Positions 1 through 5,604 of a DNA stretch of 5,752 nucleotides are shown here, one piece after another; the stretch's first letter is position 1, and every line of letters begins with the position of its first letter. The notes beneath the pieces are model-generated. The model was not told the DNA's origin. It made no database searches and was given only the letters and a program-made list of their open reading frames with translations. The position numbers and the translations under genes are program-made. This stretch comes from Burkholderiales bacterium (GTDB lineage Bacteria; Pseudomonadota; Gammaproteobacteria; Burkholderiales; JAEUMW01): assembly GCA_016791285.1 (NCBI GenBank), contig JAEUMX010000261.1:1-5752 (forward strand), in the 5' to 3' direction.

Positions 1-447
1 CAACGCGCGCACATGCACATCACGACACCCATGCGTCTGCAATCCCAGGGGCACCCGCTGGGACCGGAGAAAGTCGACCCGCGCAAGCTGCTCACCGCGA
101 TCATGCGGCGGGCCTCGCTGCTCTTCGAGATGCACGCCGGACTCCCCGGCGTTGCGGCCTCGGCCCCGGATCTGGCGCGCAGGGCAGAATCGCTTGCGCA
201 CACACGCGAGCTGCAATGGAGGGACTGGACCCGCTATTCGTCGCGCCAACAAGCCGAGATGACCCTGGGCGGCGTGGTGGGCGAATGGGTGCTGGAAGGT
301 GATTTCGGGCCGCTCGCCTCATGGCTATGGCTCGGCCAGTGGCTGCACGCGGGCAAGAATGCGACGATGGGGATGGGGCGCTACGCCGTGGCGTTCTCGT
401 CTCGAGAACGTGGACAGCATGCGGCCGCCCCGCAAGACGTGTCGTAA
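1..447 (+). CDS. cas6: Cas6 pre-crRNA processing endoribonuclease, C-terminal part (5' end outside window)
   Basis: The reading frame is open from base 1 to TAA at 445-447 and gives 148 residues, so the gene starts upstream; the ATG at 13 is internal. Cas6 cuts the CRISPR transcript within each repeat to release crRNAs. Seen: the stretch MRLQSQGHPLGPEKVDPRKL followed by LLTAIMRRASLLFEMHAG, which resembles the start of the Cas6 C-terminal RAMP fold, and the closing WLWLGQWLHAGKNATMGMGRYAV (visible residues 108-130), whose glycine-rich GKNATMGMG is the family's hallmark RNA-binding loop near the C-terminus. The catalytic residues, usually in the N-terminal half, are not visible. The CARF gene follows after 18 bases, so the two are probably co-transcribed. 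The short tail after the Gly-rich loop (SSRERGQHAAAPQDVS) looks disordered. A different RAMP protein is possible but less likely, given this motif and the neighbouring array. Confidence 0.87.
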   Translation, partial: QRAHMHITTPMRLQSQGHPLGPEKVDPRKLLTAIMRRASLLFEMHAGLPGVAASAPDLARRAESLAHTRELQWRDWTRYSSRQQAEMTLGGVVGEWVLEGDFGPLASWLWLGQWLHAGKNATMGMGRYAVAFSSRERGQHAAAPQDVS

Positions 448-465
448 CACGCGGCTGCCCCGCCG

Positions 466-1740
466 ATGACACGCGCCGCCCTGCTCGTCTGCGTCGGCGG
501 CTCGCCGGAGCCGGTGGCGTTCAGCATCGAATGCCATCGTCCGGCCCGGATCGTCTTCTTCGCTTCGCGCGACAGCCGCGGCGAGATCGAGACCAAGATC
601 CGGCCGCTCACCTCATGGCGCTGGGCGGACCAGGAGATCGTCACCACGCCGAACCACGAAGACCTCACGACCTGCATGCAGTCCCTGATCGATGGTCTTC
701 CCGCCGCATTGGCGAACCTCGGCGCGTCGACCGACGACCTCATCGTCGACCACACCGGTGGAACCAAGCCGATGTCGGCGGCGGTGGTGCTCGCCACGAT
801 CCATATGCGGGTGGCGTACAGCTACGTCGGCGGCAAGGTGCGCACCAAGGGCGGCCTGGGGCAGGTGCTCGACGGCTCCGAGGCTCTGCTCATCACGCCG
901 AATCCCTGGGATCTGCTCGCGGTCGATCTCCAACGCACGCTCGCGCGGCAGTTCAATCGCGCGCATTTTGCCGAGGCCGCCGCCACCGCGGAGGACGCCG
1001 CGCGGCGCGTAGGGGAACGACTGCGGCCCCTGTTCCTGTCGTTGCGGGAGGTGTGTGAGGGCTACGCCCGCTGGCACGCGTTCGATTACCGCGGTGCCCG
1101 CACGGCGTTGCAGCGGAGCGCACCGAAGCTCGCCGATTGGATCCGGGCCTCGCAGAAAAGCGATCTGGATGCCTTCATCGCGACTCTGACGCGCGACGTC
1201 GCGCGGCTCGAAGCGCTGGTGCCGGCGTTCCACGACATCAGCCGGGGCGCGCAACCCACGTGCGGGGCGATGGCGGCGCTCGTCAGGGATCTCGTCGCCC
1301 AGGCCGAGCGCACCTGCCGGCTCGCGCACCGGCCGGACGATGCCGTGGCGCGTCTGTACAGTGCGCTCGAAAAGCTCGCCAAGGCGGCCCTGGCCGCTCA
1401 CGGCATCGACAACAGTGCCGCGCGGCCTGAGCGGATTCCCGAACTGCTGCGCGAGGAGTTCGCCGCTCGCTATGCCGATCGCGACGGCGGGACGCTGCGC
1501 TTCGGTCTTGTAGCTTCGTACCGCTTGCTCGAGGCCCTCGATGATCCGCTCGGCGCGCGTTATGCGGCAAGCGCCGGGCAACTGCGGCAAGTGCTGGACA
1601 TCCGCAACAATTCGCTGCTGGTGCACGGCTGGCGGCCGGTCGACGAGGCGGTGTTCGACCGACTGTTCGTGCTGGCACTCGCCTTCCTCGGCATCACGCG
1701 CGAGGAGCTGCCGGCCCTACCCCTGATGCCCGAGGCCTGA
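466..1740 (+). CDS. CARF-HEPN CRISPR ancillary protein, Cas02710/TIGR02710 type (Csm6/Csx1-like)
   Basis: A 424-residue protein, probably a cytoplasmic ribonuclease controlled by cyclic oligoadenylate in a type III CRISPR response. Seen: N-terminal ALLVCVGGSPEPVAFSI (residues 5-21), the first strand and loop of a CARF Rossmann-like domain. The second CARF signature is DHTGGTKPM at residues 95-103, whose TGGTK loop is expected to contact the cyclic nucleotide. The C-terminal half is mostly helical: DDAVARLYSALEKLAKAAL (291-309) looks like the conserved HEPN-type helix, and RNNSLLVH (R380 to H387) fits the HEPN R-x(4-6)-H active-site pattern. The ATG at 466 is the first start after the cas6 stop in this frame and lies just before the CARF strand, but no clear Shine-Dalgarno sequence precedes it. 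Position next to cas6 agrees with a type III locus. Family assignment is from memory of motifs; RNase activity is inferred from the R/H pair only. Confidence 0.86.
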   Translation: MTRAALLVCVGGSPEPVAFSIECHRPARIVFFASRDSRGEIETKIRPLTSWRWADQEIVTTPNHEDLTTCMQSLIDGLPAALANLGASTDDLIVDHTGGTKPMSAAVVLATIHMRVAYSYVGGKVRTKGGLGQVLDGSEALLITPNPWDLLAVDLQRTLARQFNRAHFAEAAATAEDAARRVGERLRPLFLSLREVCEGYARWHAFDYRGARTALQRSAPKLADWIRASQKSDLDAFIATLTRDVARLEALVPAFHDISRGAQPTCGAMAALVRDLVAQAERTCRLAHRPDDAVARLYSALEKLAKAALAAHGIDNSAARPERIPELLREEFAARYADRDGGTLRFGLVASYRLLEALDDPLGARYAASAGQLRQVLDIRNNSLLVHGWRPVDEAVFDRLFVLALAFLGITREELPALPLMPEA

Positions 1741-1904
1741 CGCAGGCGGCCCGAAGCCCATCGCCGGTCACGCATCGCCGGTCATTCAACGGAAGGCGCG
1801 CTTCGGTCGCGATGGCAACAGGATGCCGTTGCAAGCTTGCCGCCCCGGCCGCCGCTGGAACACCTCGGCATACTGTGCTCATCTTCGATACGGAGCGCAG
1901 CCTC
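1741..1904 (+). promoter_or_regulatory. Intergenic region before the adaptation operon, with tandem direct repeat and palindrome
   Basis: This 164-bp gap is the largest between genes of the locus and is the natural place for a promoter of the cas2-cas1-cas1'-cas2' operon. Seen: two perfect copies of CATCGCCGGTCA at 1759-1770 and 1773-1784 (14-bp period), a perfect 10-bp palindrome GCAAGCTTGC at 1831-1840, and an overlapping GCAAC (1815-1819) / GTTGC (1828-1832) inverted pair. No convincing -35/-10 pair was found by eye. A GGAG at 1892-1895 serves as ribosome binding site for the following ATG at 1905. Operator function is inference only. Confidence 0.3.
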
Positions 1905-2189
1905 ATGTCCGCCCGGGACTTCTTTCTTGCCGCCTACGACATTGCCGACGACCGCCGCCGCGCGGCTGCCCTGGACATCGTGCGCGGCTTTGCCACCGGC
2001 GGACAGAAGTCGGTGCACGAGGTGTTTCTCACGCCCGCCGAGCGGCGCGAGCTGCTGCACCAGATCTCCCTCGTCGTCGACGAGTCCGAGGACCGCTTCT
2101 TCCTGCTGCGCCTCGACCCGCGCGCCCGCACCCATGCGCTCGGTGTCGCCATCCCGCCGTCGGACGGTGGTTACTTCTACGTGGGCTGA
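1905..2189 (+). CDS. cas2: Cas2 (first copy), adaptation subunit
   Basis: A 94-residue Cas2, a small ferredoxin-fold protein that dimerises and bridges two Cas1 dimers during spacer integration. Seen: the first strand FFLAAYDIADDRRR (residues 6-19) with the conserved aspartate D12 in the YDI motif, then GGQKSVHEVFL (32-42), the counterpart of the QxSVFE strand of the family. The ATG at 1905 was chosen because GGAG at 1892-1895 lies 9 bases upstream and the protein then begins just before strand 1. In-frame upstream starts (ATG at 1812, GTG at 1875) would add an unsupported extension. The stop is 3 bases before the cas1 start, so translation is probably coupled. The sequence is clearly different from the second Cas2 at 3960-4283, including in the strand after helix 1 and at the C-terminus, so the two are not a recent duplication. 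Confidence 0.92.
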   Translation: MSARDFFLAAYDIADDRRRAAALDIVRGFATGGQKSVHEVFLTPAERRELLHQISLVVDESEDRFFLLRLDPRARTHALGVAIPPSDGGYFYVG

Positions 2190-2192
2190 ATC

Positions 2193-3173
2193 ATGGCGAC
2201 CTTGCTCCTCGACCGCGCCCAGCTCGAAGTCCGCGCCGACGGCGACGCTCTTGCGCTGTACGAGAATGGGTCGCGCAGCGGCACCGTCCCGCTCAACCTG
2301 CTCGATCGCGTCGTCATCCAGGGGTCGCATACGCGGCTCGACAGCGGTGTGCTGATCCGCCTCGCCGAATGCGGCGTCACCACCGTGCTGCTGAGCCCTC
2401 GCTCCAGCAAGCGGGTGGCGATCGTGCTCGGCACGGCGCACAACGACGCGGGTGTGAGGCTGGCCCAGGCGCAGCGCGTAATGGATCGCGCCTTTTGCGC
2501 CACCTGGGGACGCGATCTGGTACGCGCCAAGCTGCGGCGACAGCTCCTGCTGCTCGACTCGGCCCTTGACCAGCGCCCCGATGCCCGCAAGCCCTTGCGC
2601 GATGCCCGCGCCAGTGTCGAGCGTATCGCGCGGACGCTCGACGACCAGGAGCTTGCTGCCGAATCGCTGCGCGGTCTCGAAGGGAGTGCCGCGCGCGCGT
2701 ACTTTCAGGGCCTTGTCGCCATCACGCCGCCAACGCTCGAGTTCTCGGGTCGCAATCGCCGGCCGCCCCGCGACCCCGTGAACGCGTGCCTCTCGCTCGC
2801 GTACACGATGCTTCACTTCGAAGCCGTGCGGACGGCGCATGCCGCAGGGCTCGACCCGCTCTTGGGCTTGTACCATCGGCCGGCGTTCGGACGCGAGTCG
2901 CTCGCCTCGGATCTGATCGAGCCGTTGCGGCCCTGGGCCGACGAATGGGTGTGGCAACTCTTCCGCAGCCGCGTCCTGCGCGAGGACCACTTCGCCCGGG
3001 ACAAGGGTGCCTGCCTGCTGGGCAAGGCCGGACGGGCTAGGTTCTACGCCGACTGGGAGACTCGAGCCGTTGCCCCGCGCCGCTGGCTGCGCCGTCGCGC
3101 CGCAGCGCTCGGGCGCGTGCTGCGAAAGCAGGGCGAGGCACTCCTCTGCACCGACGCGGATGAGGAGTTCTGA
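2193..3173 (+). CDS. cas1: Cas1 integrase (catalytically complete copy)
   Basis: A 326-residue Cas1, the metal-dependent integrase that inserts new spacers at the leader-proximal repeat. Seen: an N-terminal beta-domain (about residues 1-80) with VPLNLLDRVVIQG (32-44) and a HND sequence at 83-85. The C-terminal helical domain carries the full metal site: E163 in GLEGSAARAYF, H228 in GLYHRP, and D240 plus E243 in SLASDLIEPLRP, matching the E/H/D/D-or-E pattern of the family. NACLSLAYTMLHFEAV (197-212) is the conserved helix preceding the His. Length is normal for Cas1. The ATG at 2193 follows the cas2 stop by 3 bases. The 3' end overlaps the ribosome binding site of the next gene. This copy is expected to supply the strand-transfer activity of the complex. 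Confidence 0.97.
   Translation: MATLLLDRAQLEVRADGDALALYENGSRSGTVPLNLLDRVVIQGSHTRLDSGVLIRLAECGVTTVLLSPRSSKRVAIVLGTAHNDAGVRLAQAQRVMDRAFCATWGRDLVRAKLRRQLLLLDSALDQRPDARKPLRDARASVERIARTLDDQELAAESLRGLEGSAARAYFQGLVAITPPTLEFSGRNRRPPRDPVNACLSLAYTMLHFEAVRTAHAAGLDPLLGLYHRPAFGRESLASDLIEPLRPWADEWVWQLFRSRVLREDHFARDKGACLLGKAGRARFYADWETRAVAPRRWLRRRAAALGRVLRKQGEALLCTDADEEF
3163..3167 (+). promoter_or_regulatory. Ribosome binding site deciding the GTG start of the second cas1
   Basis: AGGAG at 3163-3167 lies inside the last codons of cas1 and 7 bases before GTG at 3175, a near-ideal Shine-Dalgarno distance. The competing in-frame ATG at 3160 sits on top of this site and has no equivalent motif upstream. The arrangement favours GTG 3175 and couples translation of the two cas1 genes. 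Confidence 0.65.
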
Positions 3174-3174
3174 C

Positions 3175-3969
3175 GTGCAGCACTCGCTGAATTGCGCCAT
3201 CGCGGAAAGACCCGCGCGCAAGCCCCTCTATCTCGCCACGAGGGCGAGACTGCGGGTGCGCGCCGAGGGCGAGAGTCTCGTCGTGAGCCGCGATCCGGGA
3301 GGCTGCCAGCGCTTCCCCGTCGTACGGATCGATCGCATCGTCTGTGGTGCTCGCGCCGACTGGACGGGCGAAGCCCTCACGCTTTGCCTTGCCCGCGGCA
3401 TCACCGTAACCTGGGTCGCGCCGGGCGGTCACCCGATCGGGGACTGCACCCCGCGGCTTGCTCGTCGGGGCGGTTTCCACGACGCGCTCGAGTTGTACGT
3501 GGAGACTCCCGAGTGGCGTTTCGGCTACGCGAACTGGCTGCGGAGGCAACGGATGAGCGTACTCATCCGGTTCGCGAGGCGTCGCCTCGACGAAGGAAAT
3601 CCGGTCGAGCCGACGGAGTGGGAGGCACACAAGCGGGAGTTCGTCTTCAAGGCCGAACTGCACAGCCCGCTCGCTCCCGAGCTACACGCCTGGTGCCGTG
3701 CCGCGGTCGTTGCGCGACTCGCCGCCAAGGGTCTGCGTTCGCGGTACTACGGCTACGACGGCGAAGCACTGGAACTGGCGCAGGATCTGACGACGCTCAG
3801 CTGGGCGGGGCTCACCTTCCGGTACGGCGGCCTCCTGGCGGGGACCCTCGAGCCAGAAGCGGTGCCGATGGCGTTCGAGTCGGGCGCGGCGGAACGGGAG
3901 CATGAGTTGCAAGACCACCTGGCCCGGCTTCGGATGCACGTGGCGCGAGCGGTCGACTCATGGCTCTGA
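3175..3969 (+). CDS. cas1: Divergent Cas1-like protein with degraded active site
   Basis: A 264-residue protein (GTG start chosen from the AGGAG 7 bases upstream), about 60 residues shorter than the preceding Cas1. Seen: an N-terminal half that reads like a Cas1 beta-domain: PLYLATRARLRVRAEGESL (17-35), FPVVRIDRIVCG (47-58), then ALTLCLARGITVTWVAPGG (67-85), comparable to the 'LAECGVTTVLLSP' strand of Cas1. The C-terminal half is reduced. LHAWCRAAVVARLAAKGL (170-187) matches the helix before the catalytic His, but the following GLRSRYYGYDG has Tyr/Asp where GLYHRP would place His. LELAQDLTTL (199-208) keeps one aspartate (D204) but not the second acidic residue, and no E-x-x-x-A-x-x-YF motif is seen. 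It is therefore probably non-catalytic, a structural partner of Cas1. It begins 1 base after the cas1 stop and overlaps the next cas2 by 10 bases. The Cas1 relationship is inferred from pattern and context, not an alignment search. Confidence 0.77.
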   Translation: MQHSLNCAIAERPARKPLYLATRARLRVRAEGESLVVSRDPGGCQRFPVVRIDRIVCGARADWTGEALTLCLARGITVTWVAPGGHPIGDCTPRLARRGGFHDALELYVETPEWRFGYANWLRRQRMSVLIRFARRRLDEGNPVEPTEWEAHKREFVFKAELHSPLAPELHAWCRAAVVARLAAKGLRSRYYGYDGEALELAQDLTTLSWAGLTFRYGGLLAGTLEPEAVPMAFESGAAEREHELQDHLARLRMHVARAVDSWL

Positions 3970-4283
3970 ATCAGGTGCGCGGATGGCTCATCTGCTACGA
4001 CATCCGCGACAATCGGCGTCTGTCTCGCCTTCACCGGTTCCTCAAGAGTCACGCGGTGCCGATTCAGTATTCGGTTTTCTGCTACCAAGGCAGCGCCGCG
4101 CAACTCGGCCGGCTGGTGCGCGAGATGGAATCGAGGATCGACCGCAAGGCCGACGATGTCCGGGTCTACCAACTGCCCGAGCAGCCGCATTTCGAGGGAC
4201 TGGGCACGCGAAGCTTTCCCGAAGGCGTCCTGATTCAGTCCGCACTCAACGCGAGCCTGCCGCACCTCGTCGGGAATCGTTAA
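3960..4283 (+). CDS. cas2: Cas2 (second copy), adaptation subunit
   Basis: A 107-residue Cas2 of very typical appearance. Seen: strand 1 and first helix WLICYDIRDNRRLSRLHRFL (residues 9-28) with the conserved aspartate D14 in YDI, the strand VPIQYSVF (33-40), and DDVRVYQLP (65-73) as the fourth strand. A C-terminal extension (about residues 74-107) is variable in this family and may embrace Cas1 or the partner Cas2. The ATG at 3960 overlaps the end of the preceding cas1-like gene (stop 3967-3969), so translation is probably coupled. The TAA at 4281-4283 lies 120 bases before the first CRISPR repeat, placing this gene at the leader end as expected for an adaptation module. It is more canonical than the first Cas2 and probably belongs with its neighbour Cas1' as a pair. 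Confidence 0.95.
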   Translation: MALNQVRGWLICYDIRDNRRLSRLHRFLKSHAVPIQYSVFCYQGSAAQLGRLVREMESRIDRKADDVRVYQLPEQPHFEGLGTRSFPEGVLIQSALNASLPHLVGNR

Positions 4284-4403
4284 TATATAGGGCGCTACAC
4301 CGATCGAAATGCAGCACGCCGCCGACACTGCCTTGGAAATCCGCGTAGGCTCGTCAACCCCGAGCGCAAGGCTCTGGGGTATCGGTTCTTTCCGGCGCGT
4401 GCG
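4284..4403 (+). promoter_or_regulatory. CRISPR leader
   Basis: The 120 bases between the second cas2 and the first repeat have no gene and sit at the end opposite the decayed repeat, so this is the leader with promoter and integration signals. It opens with an AT-rich island (TAATATATAG, 4281-4290) that could serve as a -10 region, but no matching -35 is visible. It contains ACCGATC at 4299-4305, a copy of repeat bases 3-9, and ends in two adjoining inverted repeats (4357-4380 and 4381-4411). No IHF consensus site was found by eye. Confidence 0.7.
4357..4380 (+). repeat. Leader hairpin A
   Basis: ACCCC (4357-4361) pairs with GGGGT (4376-4380) and GAGC (4362-4365) with GCTC (4371-4374), with one bulged T (4375) and a GCAAG loop: nine base pairs. 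No T-run follows, so it is a poor intrinsic terminator. A role as leader RNA structure or protein recognition site is inference. Confidence 0.5.
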
Positions 4404-4411
4404 GAACCGAT
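4381..4411 (+). repeat. Inverted repeat spanning the leader-repeat junction
   Basis: ATCGGTTC (4381-4388) is the exact inverse complement of GAACCGAT (4404-4411), the first eight bases of repeat 1. In an alternative pairing, ATCGGTT/AACCGAT and CCG (4392-4394)/CGG (4402-4404) give ten pairs with a four-base bulge. The element directly abuts hairpin A and straddles the expected integration site. Confidence 0.55.
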
Positions 4412-5549
4412 CACTGCCCTGATGAAGAAGGGATTAAGACTTAATCCTTGCCTCTGATACGGCGAGCTTGGAACCGATCACTGCCCTGATGAAGAAGGGA
4501 TTAAGACTTTGGGAGGTTCCGTGCAAGGCGAGCTGGAGAACCGATCACTGCCCTGATGAAGAAGGGATTAAGACTTGGGGCTTCCAGGGTTCCTGAGAGC
4601 ATGGGTTGAACCGATCACTGCCCTGATGAAGAAGGGATTAAGACTGGTCAGGAATTTGACCTTGGGCGCGTCGGGGAACCGATCACTGCCCTGATGAAGA
4701 AGGGATTAAGACACGATCTCAGGGGTGAGCTCGTCCAGGCAGATGAACCGATCACTGCCCTGATGAAGAAGGGATTAAGACCGTGTAATCATCTGTCTCG
4801 GCCTCCCAGCGGAACCGATCACTGCCCTGATGAAGAAGGGATTAAGACATGGTTTCTGCCCATCCGTTACCCAGGGTGAAGAACCGATCACTGCCCTGAT
4901 GAAGAAGGGATTAAGACGAACTTCTGTGTGAGGCTGCCGTCATCCTTGAACCGATCACTGCCCTGATGAAGAAGGGATTAAGACCGTCTGGGGAAGCCGA
5001 ATCGAAGCAAGGGTCGGAACCGATCACTGCCCTGATGAAGAAGGGATTAAGACAGCCTCTTTTCTAGTTCTTGAGATCCCCGTCTCGAACCGATCACTGC
5101 CCTGATGAAGAAGGGATTAAGACCGGGCGGCCAACACCTTCTTCACGACTGCTCGATGAACCGATCACTGCCCTGATGAAGAAGGGATTAAGACGTAGGC
5201 AGACTCCTTGGATAATCCAGCGACTGAGAACCGATCACTGCCCTGATGAAGAAGGGATTAAGACCGGTAGCTCTTCGGACTCGTCCGGCGGACGAATCCA
5301 GAACCGATCACTGCCCTGATGAAGAAGGGATTAAGACCGCGAAGCCCTGACCGCGTACACACCACCATCCGAACCGATCACTGCCCTGATGAAGAAGGGA
5401 TTAAGACAGCACGCAGCTGAACATCTCGCCCACGAACTCGGAACCGATCACTGCCCTGATGAAGAAGGGATTAAGACGAAGCCGATCGCCACCGTGATGA
5501 ACGCACCCATGAGAACCGATCACTGCCCTGATGAAGAAAGGTCACTGCC
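4404..5549 (+). CRISPR. CRISPR array, 17 repeats (16 identical, 1 degenerate) and 16 spacers
   Basis: The repeat is 37 nt, beginning GAACCGATCACTG and ending GGGATTAAGAC. Repeat starts: 4404, 4471, 4538, 4608, 4676, 4745, 4812, 4881, 4948, 5017, 5087, 5158, 5228, 5301, 5371, 5441 and 5513 (last one decayed). Spacer lengths in order: 30, 30, 33, 31, 32, 30, 32, 30, 32, 33, 34, 33, 36, 33, 33, 35. All spacers are different. Orientation is + : the leader and cas genes lie on the left, the decayed repeat is on the right, and the repeat ends in ATTAAGAC, like the ATTGAAA(C/G) ends typical of type III and some type I repeats. Repeat bases 14-17 (CCCT) and 26-29 (AGGG) form a 4-bp stem with an 8-nt loop; Cas6 cleavage at its 3' base would leave exactly the 8-nt tag ATTAAGAC. 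Perfect identity of 16 repeats suggests a maintained array. Subtype is inferred from the CARF gene, not from effector genes. Confidence 0.99.
5513..5549 (+). repeat. Degenerate terminal CRISPR repeat
   Basis: The first 26 bases match the repeat exactly up to GATGAAGAA (ending 5538). The remaining eleven bases read AGGTCACTGCC instead of the GGGATTAAGAC end, so the AGGG stem arm and the crRNA tag are lost. This is the oldest end of the array. The replacement contains TCACTGCC (5542-5549), the same eight bases as repeat positions 8-15. Confidence 0.88.
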
Positions 5550-5604
5550 GCCGACGCAGCCGCTGAAGTCACTCAATGCGAGCCGGCTCACTCGCCTTCA
5601 CCCG

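Noticed and set aside
613..1626. Long minus-strand open frame opposite the CARF gene
   Set aside because: A shadow frame produced by high GC third positions; composition is Arg/Gly/Pro-rich and it has no recognisable domain, while the + frame has clear CARF motifs.
1812..1904. N-terminal extension of the first Cas2 from ATG 1812 or GTG 1875
   Set aside because: The extra residues do not resemble Cas2, and ATG 1905 has GGAG at 9 bases.
3007..3174. Longer N-terminus for the second cas1 (ATG at 3007 or 3160)
   Set aside because: 3007 lies deep inside cas1 and 3160 sits on the AGGAG site; GTG 3175 has an ideal Shine-Dalgarno and starts just before the Cas1-like strand.
1782..3221. 479-codon minus-strand open frame opposite cas2-cas1
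   Set aside because: It spans two well-identified genes on the other strand and shows no domain; another GC-driven shadow.
4281..4290. TAATATATAG as the -10 of the array promoter
   Set aside because: Plausible position, but no -35 element is visible at 16-18 bases upstream; mentioned under the leader only.
4461..4534. Shared GGCGAGCT near the 3' ends of spacers 1 (4461-4468) and 2 (4527-4534)
   Set aside because: Eight bases in common among 16 GC-rich spacers is within chance; the surrounding bases differ.
4694..5319. Open frames crossing the CRISPR array (4694-4879 and 5071-5319) with repeated ITALMKKGLR-like peptides
   Set aside because: They are translations of the CRISPR repeat, open only because the repeat lacks stops in that frame and the repeat-spacer unit is often a multiple of three.
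5578..5595. Terminator for the array or rlpA around the palindrome GAGCCGGCTC (5580-5589) and GCGAG/CTCGC (5578-5582/5591-5595)
   Set aside because: The stems are short and neither strand has a T-run after them.
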